Of a DNA stretch of 64,000 bases, positions 49,302 through 56,715 are shown piece by piece. Positions within the stretch are counted from its first letter, which is position 1; each line of letters opens with the position of its first letter. The position numbers and the translations under genes were made by a program. The notes under the pieces were generated by a model, which saw only the letters and a list, made by a program, of their open reading frames with translations, made no database searches and was not told where the DNA came from. Source of the stretch: Hadesarchaea archaeon (lineage in GTDB: Archaea > Hadarchaeota > Hadarchaeia > Hadarchaeales > Hadarchaeaceae); contig JAPDJH010000001.1 in the NCBI GenBank assembly GCA_029259175.1, forward strand, positions 62,001 to 126,000, given 5' to 3'.

Positions 49302-49967
49302 TCAGACCTCGATGAGTTCTACACGCACCCGCTCATCAGGCGGGATCTCGATCTCTGCTGCGTAGCCCTTCGAAATCGGCCCTGGGTTGACCATTACCGT
49401 ACGGCCCAGCTTCTCCACGGCTCTGGCTTCGTGGACGTGGCCGCAAGCCAGCGCCAAGGGCTGTTTGTCCTCCACAAATTTCCTGAGGCTTTTGCTTCCC
49501 ACGTGAGCGCCCGATTCGAGCTCATCGAGTTTGGTGTTGTGCGGGGGGGCGTGGGTGACCAACACCCACCTGTAGTTGTCCTCGCACTGCAGTGCTGCAA
49601 GCTCCTCTAGGATCTCGGCTTCGGTGAGTTCGAATGGTGTCTTGAAGGGGGTGATGTTGGAACCGCCCAAGCCCATGAAGCTGACATCACCCACCTTGCG
49701 GCATTTCCCGTGCAGGTTGACCTCGTAGCGATCGAGCACCTGTAGGATATCTTTGGGGTCACAGTTGCCCGGCACGGAGAGAGCTGGCACACCGCTCTCA
49801 CGAACCAGATCGAGCAGACTCTCGGCCACGTCGATGGGCCCGAAGTTGGTCAGATCGCCTATGAGGAGAACACAGTCATAATCCCGCTCGAGGAGTTTTC
49901 TGAGATTGTGCTCCGCGGCAGACACACCGTGAAAGTCTGCAGTCACCAGAATCTTCAACTTGCCCAC
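49302..49967 (-). CDS. calcineurin-like metallophosphoesterase (YfcE/MJ0936-like)
   Basis: This is a 221-residue two-metal phosphoesterase. All motifs are present in order: DFHG (residue ~11), GDLTNFG (~37), GNCDP (~67), THAPPHNT (~138), GHVHEARA (~176). The compact size and one-domain layout fit the YfcE/MJ0936 group of phosphodiesterases, whose natural substrates are not settled. A TTTTTAAC box 30 nt before the ATG marks its promoter. Confidence 0.9.
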   Translation of the reverse strand: MGKLKILVTADFHGVSAAEHNLRKLLERDYDCVLLIGDLTNFGPIDVAESLLDLVRESGVPALSVPGNCDPKDILQVLDRYEVNLHGKCRKVGDVSFMGLGGSNITPFKTPFELTEAEILEELAALQCEDNYRWVLVTHAPPHNTKLDELESGAHVGSKSLRKFVEDKQPLALACGHVHEARAVEKLGRTVMVNPGPISKGYAAEIEIPPDERVRVELIEV

Positions 49968-50031
49968 CGAACCACCATCTGCGGCGGTGTTAAAAACCTT
50001 TGGCGGCTCTCCGGCGCCCGGCGTTAAGTTT

Positions 50032-50874
50032 TTAACCCCCTCGTTCGCGTGCTCGCTCCGACGCTCGCTCGATCGCGCGGTCCAGCCGACTGGAGAGAGA
50101 AGCCCTTCCGCTGATCTTCAGCCGCAGTAGCTTTCGGGCGAGCTCACGAATGGCACGGCTCGCGGCGCTGTTGGGATATGCGGCCACCACCGGGAGATTT
50201 TCGCGGAAGGCCTCGTCCACCGCTTTGTCGAACGGCACGACTCCCAAAACGCGTGCGATTCGAGAGGCCTTCTCGCTCCACTGTTCCCGGCGCGTGCCGC
50301 GCATCAGCTTGGAGAGGACGACTCCGAGCGGTTTCACGCCCATCAATTCTTCGAGTCCCCGGGCAGTCGCTAGAGTGGAGTTGATGGAGTCGTCGTTCGC
50401 CTCGCACACGTAGAGCACGCGGTCAGCCGCCGCCGTGAGAATGAGGTGCTCGTACGAGACGGATGCGGGCGTATCGATGAACACGAAGGAGAACTCGGAT
50501 CGGAGGTCCTCTATCATGCGCTCGAAAATCTTACGCACTCGTTCCATTCGGGATGATACATCTCCGTGTAAAGGAAAGAAGCGCCCACCGGCTGGCATCA
50601 CCGCGAGGTTCGGGTAAAGGAGCGAGCCGTCGGACGCCAGCTGGCAGGTGTAAACCGCGTCCCTCCAGTTCCGCTTGCCCGAGAGCACGTCGGCTAGCGA
50701 GGCCTCGCGGGCAGGACACAGCTTCAGCTCTACAGAGCGCACGTGCAAATCCCCGTCGATGAGGAGAACACGGTCGCGCGGTTTGAGCTGGGCCACCCAG
50801 ATGGCCAAACCCATGGCCACCGTGGTCTTGGACACTCCTCCTTTGGTCCCGACTACGGCTATGACCGCACCCAT
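50032..50874 (-). CDS. MinD/ParA-family ATPase with unusual P-loop
   Basis: This 280-residue P-loop ATPase has the deviant Walker A KGGVSKTT (residues 11-18), where the usual Gly before the catalytic Lys is Ser. DGDLHVRSVELKL and FIDTPASVSYEHL supply switch I and Walker B. The C-terminus is an Arg/Ser-rich helix (SSRLDRAIERASERARERGG) that might bind membrane or nucleic acid. It follows an ArsR-type regulator by 6 nt on the same strand. Cargo unknown; differs from the MinD at 40560. Confidence 0.82.
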   Translation of the reverse strand: MGAVIAVVGTKGGVSKTTVAMGLAIWVAQLKPRDRVLLIDGDLHVRSVELKLCPAREASLADVLSGKRNWRDAVYTCQLASDGSLLYPNLAVMPAGGRFFPLHGDVSSRMERVRKIFERMIEDLRSEFSFVFIDTPASVSYEHLILTAAADRVLYVCEANDDSINSTLATARGLEELMGVKPLGVVLSKLMRGTRREQWSEKASRIARVLGVVPFDKAVDEAFRENLPVVAAYPNSAASRAIRELARKLLRLKISGRASLSSRLDRAIERASERARERGG

Positions 50875-50880
50875 GGAAAC

Positions 50881-51240
50881 TCACACTGCCAAGTCGGGTC
50901 TCCTGTAAATTTGAACCCGGATGTCTGCGCGCCGGCTCACAAGCACCTTGCGAACGCCCCCCTCTTTCACGTCCTTCCGGTACACGAGGCCTGCGCGCTC
51001 CAGAATCCGGAGGTGGTGGAGCACGCGGCTCACATCCATGCGCTTGCCCGTGCTTCGCTCCAGAGATCGAACGAGCTCGGACTGGAAGAGGGGGCCATCG
51101 TCTAGCAACTCGTACATCTGCCGGCGAAGGGGGTGCTGAAGAGCTCGAAAGATCGCGTATGGCTCGGAGACCTCTTTCCAGCCATCATCGCGCTTGAGTG
51201 CGAGCACCGGCTTTCCCGTTTTCTCGATGCGTCCGCCCAT
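50881..51240 (-). CDS. ArsR-type winged-helix regulator
   Basis: This is a ~119-residue protein. The winged helix spans ~25-95: YAIFRALQHPLRRQMYELLD, then RMDVSRVLHHLRILERAGLV as recognition helix, and a basic wing (KDVKEGGVRKVLVSRRADIR). No metal-binding Cys motif is visible. The ATG at 51240 has GGTGA 5 nt upstream; a GTG three codons earlier is less likely. It leads the two-gene unit with a MinD-like ATPase and lies behind a highly structured leader. Confidence 0.8.
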   Translation of the reverse strand: MGGRIEKTGKPVLALKRDDGWKEVSEPYAIFRALQHPLRRQMYELLDDGPLFQSELVRSLERSTGKRMDVSRVLHHLRILERAGLVYRKDVKEGGVRKVLVSRRADIRVQIYRRPDLAV

Positions 51241-51297
51241 CCTGGTCACCGAAACCTAACACGGCTTCACCCGAAGACATGGCAGGTCGGTTTCCAA

Positions 51298-51487
51298 GCT
51301 CCGCGGGGAGCGGAGCCCCCGGATACCAGGGATCTCCGGGTAGCCTCCGTCGCGCGCGACCTCATCGTGCACCAGACCGCTGGCCTGGTGCAGGGCGGTA
51401 AGCCCGCTTCCCGTGCTTAGCCCACGCCTCGGACTTCCACCGCCTTCATCCGGCGCGACACCGCGCGGGATCTCATCCGGAGATGAG
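51298..51487 (-). ncRNA. candidate structured RNA or long structured leader
   Basis: The 434-nt gap between the ArsR gene and nadX holds seven hairpins in a row. Plus coordinates: 51298-51316 (GCTCCGC/GCGGAGC), 51318-51340 (CCCGGA/TCCGGG), 51349-51360 (GTCGCGCGCGAC), 51368-51392 (TGCACCAG/CTGGTGCA), 51394-51444 (GGCGGT/ACCGCC outer stem with an inner stem), 51453-51466 (GCGCG/CGCGC), 51472-51487 (CTCATC/GATGAG). A TTAAAT box at 51500-51495 suits minus-strand transcription toward the ArsR gene. Both strands fold, so strand is uncertain. I could not match RNase P or SRP RNA. The rest of the gap (51490-51674) has the nadX promoter (TTTTTATA, 51617-51624). Confidence 0.5.
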
Positions 51488-51674
51488 CGCAGGGATTTAA
51501 GTCGCTTTGGGGGAGAGGTGCCCGAAAATAACCTTTCGGTGCGGTCAGGATTTATGAGGTTATATTGGGTTATCGGCAACTATCACTCACCTCCCCCTCT
51601 CCTTGGGCTCTCAGGGTTTTTATACCGGGTGGACGGGCGAAAAACAAAATTAGGCTTTCACAGAGAGTGTTAGG

Positions 51675-52490
51675 ATGCTCGGCGTGGGGCTAATCGGGTG
51701 CGGATCCATAGGCACGGCTTTGGCGAGAGCCATAGACCGCGGAAGGGCTGGAAACACCAGGTTAATGGTGGTGTATGACCTCAACCCCCAAGCGGCTAAA
51801 AAACTGGTGGCTGGTCTCAAGCAGAGGCCCAGAATCGCTCGAAGGGCAGATGAGGTCTATCGCGATCGCCGTGTGAGGCTCGTGATAGAAGCCGCATCGC
51901 AGAAGGCGGTGAGGGAATTCGGGGAGCGCATCTTGCGGGCGCGAAAGGACCTGATCGTGCTCAGCGTTGGGGCCCTTGCGGACGGCTCGCTGAGAAAAAG
52001 GTTGGAGAAGACGGCTTTGAAAAACGGTTGCAAGATATACATTCCGTCTGGAGCCGTTGTCGGTATCGATGGTGTCCGGGCAGCCAGCATAGATCAAGTA
52101 AGCAGGGTGGTGCTCACGACGCGAAAACCGCCAAGGGCCCTCGCCAGAAATCCGCTGGTGGGGAAGGAAATTGTGAAGCTGAAGCGGCCGAAAGTGGTCT
52201 TCGAGGGACCCGCCCGGAAGGCTGTTCGAGCATTTCCGGCGAGTGTGAACGTTGCAGCGACTCTTAGCCTCGCGGGGGTTGGCTTCGACAAAACTTGGGT
52301 CAGGATAGTGGCGGATCCGAGTTTGAAGCGCAACGTGCACGAGATCCGGATCGAGGGGCGGGCCGGGCGAATCCTCACGCGAACCGAAAACCTCCCGATG
52401 CGCGAAGCACCGGGCACCAGCAAGCTCGCCGCCCTGTCCACCATCCGGCTGCTGCGCAATCTCACAGAACCAACATACATAGGGGCGTGA
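51675..52490 (+). CDS. nadX: L-aspartate dehydrogenase
   Basis: This 271-residue enzyme oxidises aspartate to iminoaspartate for NAD synthesis. The Rossmann start GLIGCGSIGTALARAID is at residues 5-21; IPSGAVVGIDG and SVNVAATLSLAGVGFDKT are family signatures of the catalytic half. It is followed 6 nt later by nadC, which confirms the pathway. A quinolinate synthase (nadA) is not in the window. Aspartate dehydrogenase, rather than the oxidase NadB, is usual in anaerobic archaea. Confidence 0.93.
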   Translation: MLGVGLIGCGSIGTALARAIDRGRAGNTRLMVVYDLNPQAAKKLVAGLKQRPRIARRADEVYRDRRVRLVIEAASQKAVREFGERILRARKDLIVLSVGALADGSLRKRLEKTALKNGCKIYIPSGAVVGIDGVRAASIDQVSRVVLTTRKPPRALARNPLVGKEIVKLKRPKVVFEGPARKAVRAFPASVNVAATLSLAGVGFDKTWVRIVADPSLKRNVHEIRIEGRAGRILTRTENLPMREAPGTSKLAALSTIRLLRNLTEPTYIGA

Positions 52491-52496
52491 TCCGGA

Positions 52497-53357
52497 ATGA
52501 ACACCCGAGAGCTGCTGCTGGAGATGATTCGCGACGACTTGGGCAGGGGAGACATCACCACCGAGGCGGTTATCGGTTCAGACGTGCGGGCTAGAGGATT
52601 CATTGTGGCGCGCGAAAGGGGGATGCTAGCAGGGGTCCGAGAAGCGTGCTCCGTCTTCAGGCTGGCGGGGGTGAGGACACGAGTTCTGAAAAAGGACGGA
52701 TCGGCAGTGAGGGCTGGGGACAAGATAATGGAAGTGAAAGGCAATGCGCGGAAAATCCTGCAGGTGGAACGTGTTGCGCTGAACCTGCTGATGCGGATGA
52801 GCGGGATAGCAACGGCAACGGCCGAGCTGGTGAGGCTGGCTAAACGTGCAAATCCTAGGGTTGTGGTGGCCGCAACGCGCAAAACCGCCCCCTTGCTCAC
52901 GCGTTTCGACAAGCGGGCTGTGGAAGTGGGAGGGGGGAGCCCGCACAGGCGGGACCTGAGCGAGCAGGTTCTGATAAAGCGGAACCACGTGCGGATAGTC
53001 GGGTCGATCGAGAGTGCGGTTCGATCGGCCAAAAAGGCGAAGCGTCGACCCATAGAGATCGAGGTTTCGACCGCTGAGGAGGCGCTGAGGGCCGCGCGTG
53101 CGGGCGTCGACATCATAATGCTGGACAACATGCGGGTCAGCGAAGTCAGGCGTGCAGTCGAACTCTTGAAGCAGGAGGGGCTCAGGGAAAAAGTAGTGCT
53201 AGAGGTCTCCGGCGGAATAAGACCGAACAACATCCAGCGATATGCGGCGACTGGAGTCGACGTGATATCCAGCGGCTACATGACCATGCGGGCTCCGGCT
53301 CTGGATATGGGGCTGGAGATAGTGGCTGCCTCGCGCTCTACAAATCTGTCGAAATGA
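52497..53357 (+). CDS. nadC: quinolinate phosphoribosyltransferase (carboxylating)
   Basis: This 286-residue enzyme makes nicotinate mononucleotide from quinolinate and PRPP. It shows DLGRGDITTEAVI (~15), NLLMRMSGIATATAEL, VVAATRKTAPLLTRFDK (~130), GGGSPHRRDLSEQVLIKRNH and DIIMLDNMR, all expected for type II PRTases; TRKTAP replaces the more common TRKTTPGLR wording. One operon with nadX. Its end adjoins a TATA box and candidate RNA. Confidence 0.95.
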   Translation: MNTRELLLEMIRDDLGRGDITTEAVIGSDVRARGFIVARERGMLAGVREACSVFRLAGVRTRVLKKDGSAVRAGDKIMEVKGNARKILQVERVALNLLMRMSGIATATAELVRLAKRANPRVVVAATRKTAPLLTRFDKRAVEVGGGSPHRRDLSEQVLIKRNHVRIVGSIESAVRSAKKAKRRPIEIEVSTAEEALRAARAGVDIIMLDNMRVSEVRRAVELLKQEGLREKVVLEVSGGIRPNNIQRYAATGVDVISSGYMTMRAPALDMGLEIVAASRSTNLSK

Positions 53358-53378
53358 TCGCAAAAACGATGGGGCACA

Positions 53379-53386
53379 TTTATATG
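53379..53386 (+). promoter_or_regulatory. TATA box of a candidate small RNA
   Basis: TTTATATG is a strong archaeal TATA sequence. Counting ~25 nt from its centre gives a start near 53407, exactly at the foot of the first hairpin of the candidate RNA. Confidence 0.6.
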
Positions 53387-53406
53387 CCTCCCTTTGCGAT
53401 TCTTAA

Positions 53407-53480
53407 TTGGCGATCGGCACCCGGTCGCCTCGGTCCCCGCCCCCTCTTTGTGGGGACCGGTCCCCCTCCCCTTTCCCAAT
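53407..53480 (+). ncRNA. candidate small RNA with two tandem hairpins
   Basis: Hairpin 1 (53409-53429) has a 9-bp stem, GGCGATCGG/CCGGTCGCC with one G-U pair and a CAC loop. Hairpin 2 (53431-53459) has an 8-bp stem, CGGTCCCC/GGGGACCG with a 13-nt pyrimidine-rich loop. They are one base apart and followed by a C/T-rich tract (53461-53477). The TATA box at 53379 predicts a 5' end at the base of hairpin 1. No open frame is present. It could be a free small RNA or the 5' leader of the DUF763 gene. Confidence 0.5.
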
Positions 53481-53563
53481 ACTTTCAGTGGGTTCTCCGG
53501 AAAGGAACTAGTATAGCGAAAATCATATTCTAAATCGGTGAAGGAGCGGAACCGGTGGAAGGG

Positions 53564-54673
53564 ATGAGGAGAACGGGAATCGCGGAGCTCCCGCTACACG
53601 GCGGAAAGTGCCCGCCCTGGCTTTTCAGGCGCATGAAGCAGCTGGGCGAGGCGATATGCCGGCTCGTGGTGGAGGAATACGGGAGAAAGGAGCTGCTGAG
53701 GCGTCTGGCCGATCCGTTCTTCTTTCAGTCGCTGGGCTGCGTGCTGGGATACGACTGGCACTCCAGTGGTCTGACCACCGTTACGGTCGGGGCGCTGAAG
53801 GAGGGCATTGACGCACGGGAGCTGGGGATCGCGGTCTGTGGAGGGAAGGGAAAAACGTCGCGGCGAACGCCGGAGGAAATCCAGAGGCTGGCCGACGCGT
53901 TCTCCTTTTCGGATTCCAAGGTGGAGGAACTCCAGCGGGCGAGCAGGCTGGTCGCGAAGGTGGACAACGCGTGCGTGCAGGACGGATACCAGCTGTACCA
54001 CCATGCGTTCATCGTTTCCGAAGACGGAGACTGGACAGTGATCCAGCAAGGGATGCACGATCGCTTCGCCAGGCGCTATCACTGGTTTTCGGGGAACGTG
54101 CGCAGCTTCGTCGACGAGCCGCACACGGGAATCGCAGGGGATCGGCGGGAGAGCGCGGTTCTCGACATGACGGCGCGCGAGAGCGAGGAGTGCAGACGGG
54201 CGAGTGTCGATCTCGTGCGCGAGAATCCCAAGAGGCTGCTGCCCTATCTGCGGAAAACCGAGCAGCGCACGCTGGAGGACTACTTTGCGCGCTCTCCGCA
54301 GGCGAAGGTGTTGGTTATGCCAGCACGGCACACGATCTCGGAGCTCACGGAGCGGACCCTGGCGGCATTGCAGCGAGCGTACGAGATCCAGCCCCAGGAC
54401 TACGAGGACCTGATTTCCATCCGTGGGATCGGGCCAAAGGCCATCCGCGCCCTCGCTCTGGTTTCGGATCTGGTCTACGGCAAGCCCCCCTCGTGGCGCG
54501 ACCCGGTGAAGTACTCGTTCGCCCACGGGGGGAAGGACGGGGTTCCGTACCCAGTGGACCGCCGGACGTATCAGACGACCATCCAGATTCTGGAGGACGC
54601 AATTCAGGAAATGCAGACGACTCGGGAGGAGAAGATTCGCGCGCTCCGAAGGCTTCACGAGTTCTTGGGATGA
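53564..54673 (+). CDS. DUF763 family protein
   Basis: This 369-residue protein begins RRTGIAELPLHGGKCPPWLF and has DPFFFQSLGCVLGYDWHSSG (~50) and GGKGKTSRRTPEEIQRLA, the hallmark segments of DUF763, a family found in archaea and some bacteria. A helix-hairpin-helix motif (LISIRGIGPKAIRALALV, ~290) suggests nucleic-acid binding. The biochemical role is not known to me. The ATG at 53564 gives the family start; a GTG three codons upstream is possible. Confidence 0.85.
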   Translation: MRRTGIAELPLHGGKCPPWLFRRMKQLGEAICRLVVEEYGRKELLRRLADPFFFQSLGCVLGYDWHSSGLTTVTVGALKEGIDARELGIAVCGGKGKTSRRTPEEIQRLADAFSFSDSKVEELQRASRLVAKVDNACVQDGYQLYHHAFIVSEDGDWTVIQQGMHDRFARRYHWFSGNVRSFVDEPHTGIAGDRRESAVLDMTARESEECRRASVDLVRENPKRLLPYLRKTEQRTLEDYFARSPQAKVLVMPARHTISELTERTLAALQRAYEIQPQDYEDLISIRGIGPKAIRALALVSDLVYGKPPSWRDPVKYSFAHGGKDGVPYPVDRRTYQTTIQILEDAIQEMQTTREEKIRALRRLHEFLG

Positions 54674-54724
54674 GCGCGCCTCCGAGAGCGTTATAGGGAA
54701 GGAGCCCCCCATTCTCTTGGAAGG

Positions 54725-56557
54725 ATGGAGCGAAAGAAGATCGCTACGCTTTTCGTCGGATTCGCTCTGGTCGCTCTGATCGCGGTAGGGCTTATCCTGC
54801 TCGGTGGAGAAAAAAGGATCGCAGTACCTGAAAACTTTTCCGTCAAATCGGGGATTTTGGAGCACGACGAGGTATGGTCGGGCGAGGTGCTGATCACAGA
54901 CACGGTGGAGGTTCCCCAGGGAGTGACCCTCACCATTGAGCCCGGAACGGTGGTCAAGTTCAAACACTGGAGACACGGGTACGCGGAGCCCGAGGGAAGA
55001 GTTGGGCTCATCGTCGACGGGACGCTCAAGGCCATCGGGACGCCCGATCAACCGATTTGGTTCACCTCAGACGCCACAGATCCCATGAACGGGGACTGGG
55101 AGGGGATCCACTTCCACAATGCCAGCGATGCCAGCATTATCAAGTATGCAATCGTGGAGTTCGCCAATCACTCCAACATCAGTATGTGGAACTCCAGTCC
55201 CACCATTTCGCATGTGATCTCGCGCTGGAACAACTCGGAGGGGATCTACTTAGAGTCTCACTGCTCCCCTGTCATCGAGTACTGCATGATCTACCAGAAC
55301 GGGTTCAACGGGATCGCGATGGAGCAGTTCAACGAAAACGTGTGCATTCAGCACAACTACATTGCCTACAACGGGTCGAGCGGGATCCACCACATGGCCT
55401 CCAGCTCGACGATCAGGCACAACGTCATCGTGGGGAACCAGAACGGGATCTCCTTCATGGACAACAGCTTCGCCCTTGTGGAGCACAACCTCATCCGGGA
55501 CAGCCGGGGGGCGGCCATCTGGTCGGAGACAGGGGGCTCCTCGGCGGTCATCCGCCTCAACACGATCGAGAACAACCCGTGTGCCCTTGGGGGGTTTGAG
55601 TTCTCTCCGTTCGTTCTCGAGTTCAACAATCTGCTGAGCTCGGGGGACGCCGAGATCGCGCTTGAGGAGGAGGCGGCCGGAACCGTGGTGGTGGAGAACA
55701 ACTGGTGGGGGACGACCGATGCGCAGGAGATTTCGGAGAGAATCGCCGCCGGGAGAGCGTCCGTGAGCTTTTCAGCATTTTTGAAGGAGCCGGCGGTCGA
55801 GGCTCCCCAGCTCCTCTTCGACTATGAGGATCTGCGCCCATACGAGCTGGGCTACACCCCAGGAGATCCAGAGCTGGACCGCTTTCCGTGGGTCCTGCCC
55901 GACGACGAGACCCGCAGGGTGGTCAAGCGCATCAGCTCCGGGGACGAGATGCCGTGGAGCCTGGCGTGGGGGGATAATCACCTGTGGGTCGCGAACAATC
56001 TGGGGGTGTTCAAGCTGGATCCGGAGACCGGCGAAGTGGTCGCAGAGTTCCCCAACCCGGGAGTGAGACCGTGGGGGATGGCATTCGATGGGGAGCACCT
56101 GTGGGTGAACGACTTCACAGAGCTCGCGCTCTACGAGCTCGATCCAGACACCGGGGAGGTGCTATCTGAATTCTCGTACGCTGAGCAGTTCCCGGGGGCT
56201 CTGAACGGGCTGGCTTGGAACGGGGAACACCTGTGCCTCACGGGATGGTCTGAGTTCCGGGGGCTGGTCAAGTTCGACCGCGACGGAAATCTCGTTGAGC
56301 AGATACCGACTGAGGAGTGGGTGGGGTGCGGACTGACCTTCGATGGGGAGTTCTTCTGGGCCCCGGACGGCAACGGGAAACTGTGGAAAATCGATCAAGA
56401 AGGAAACTGTGTTGGCTGGATTTCGGCCGGAGGGGCCGTCGGGACGTGGGATCTCGCGTGGGATGGGGAGCACCTCTGGAGCGGGGAGCGGACCTACGAG
56501 GTGTGGGCGGACAACAAGATCTTCGAGCTGGAGATTCTGGAGGTGCAGCCCGCCTGA
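54725..56557 (+). CDS. surface protein: right-handed beta-helix plus beta-propeller
   Basis: This is a 610-residue protein. N-terminal signal/anchor at ~5-27. Residues ~60-350 are a parallel beta-helix of the pectate-lyase/NosD type, with stacked strands and Asn ladders (HNYIAYNGSSGIHHM, RHNVIVGNQNGISFM, FNNLLSSGD, VENNWWGTTDAQ). Residues ~400-605 form repeats of a beta-propeller (WSLAWGDNHLWVANN, WGMAFDGEHLWVND, NGLAWNGEHLCLTG, WDLAWDGEHLWSGE), about five blades. No catalytic acid cluster can be assigned; carbohydrate binding at the cell surface is likely. A TTATAGGG box lies ~30 nt upstream. Confidence 0.8.
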   Translation: MERKKIATLFVGFALVALIAVGLILLGGEKRIAVPENFSVKSGILEHDEVWSGEVLITDTVEVPQGVTLTIEPGTVVKFKHWRHGYAEPEGRVGLIVDGTLKAIGTPDQPIWFTSDATDPMNGDWEGIHFHNASDASIIKYAIVEFANHSNISMWNSSPTISHVISRWNNSEGIYLESHCSPVIEYCMIYQNGFNGIAMEQFNENVCIQHNYIAYNGSSGIHHMASSSTIRHNVIVGNQNGISFMDNSFALVEHNLIRDSRGAAIWSETGGSSAVIRLNTIENNPCALGGFEFSPFVLEFNNLLSSGDAEIALEEEAAGTVVVENNWWGTTDAQEISERIAAGRASVSFSAFLKEPAVEAPQLLFDYEDLRPYELGYTPGDPELDRFPWVLPDDETRRVVKRISSGDEMPWSLAWGDNHLWVANNLGVFKLDPETGEVVAEFPNPGVRPWGMAFDGEHLWVNDFTELALYELDPDTGEVLSEFSYAEQFPGALNGLAWNGEHLCLTGWSEFRGLVKFDRDGNLVEQIPTEEWVGCGLTFDGEFFWAPDGNGKLWKIDQEGNCVGWISAGGAVGTWDLAWDGEHLWSGERTYEVWADNKIFELEILEVQPA

Positions 56558-56623
56558 GCGCGCAGGCGGAGAGTAATGCTTCCAAAAATTATTTTATCGT
56601 GAGGTTCCCTAGAGGAGAATGGG

Positions 56624-56712
56624 CCCGCGGTAACTCAGCCTGGTAGAGTGGCCGGCTGTAGACCCGGACGGCTGAAACCGGCATGTCGGGGGTTCAAATC
56701 CCCCCCGCGGGA
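56624..56712 (+). tRNA. tRNA-Tyr (GTA) with 15-nt intron
   Basis: Acceptor CCCGCGG/CCGCGGG with the archaeal C1-G72 pair and discriminator A; D arm ACTC/GAGT; anticodon stem GCCGG/CCGGC; anticodon GTA at 56658-56660. A 15-nt intron (56662-56676) sits after position 37, the canonical archaeal site. T arm GGGGG/CCCCC with TTCAAAT. CCA is encoded (56713-56715). Its 3' half is the attachment site of an integrated element. Confidence 0.95.
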
Positions 56713-56715
56713 CCA
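56688..56715 (+). other. left attachment site (attL) in tRNA-Tyr
   Basis: The T arm, acceptor 3' strand and CCA of tRNA-Tyr coincide with the 3' end of the integrase gene; its stop codon is at 56694-56696, inside the T loop. This is the usual layout of tRNA-targeting archaeal integrases. The matching right site was not seen in this window, so exact core limits are unknown. Confidence 0.7.

Noticed and set aside
51298-51487. RNase P or SRP RNA identity for the structured block
   Set aside because: AAGTCCG and CGGGCTT resemble the RNase P P4 strands but lie only ~25 nt apart as a local hairpin; no SRP Alu or helix 8 signature was found.
53594-55051. 485-codon minus-strand frame
   Set aside because: A shadow of DUF763 and the beta-helix gene in G/C-rich sequence; no family features.
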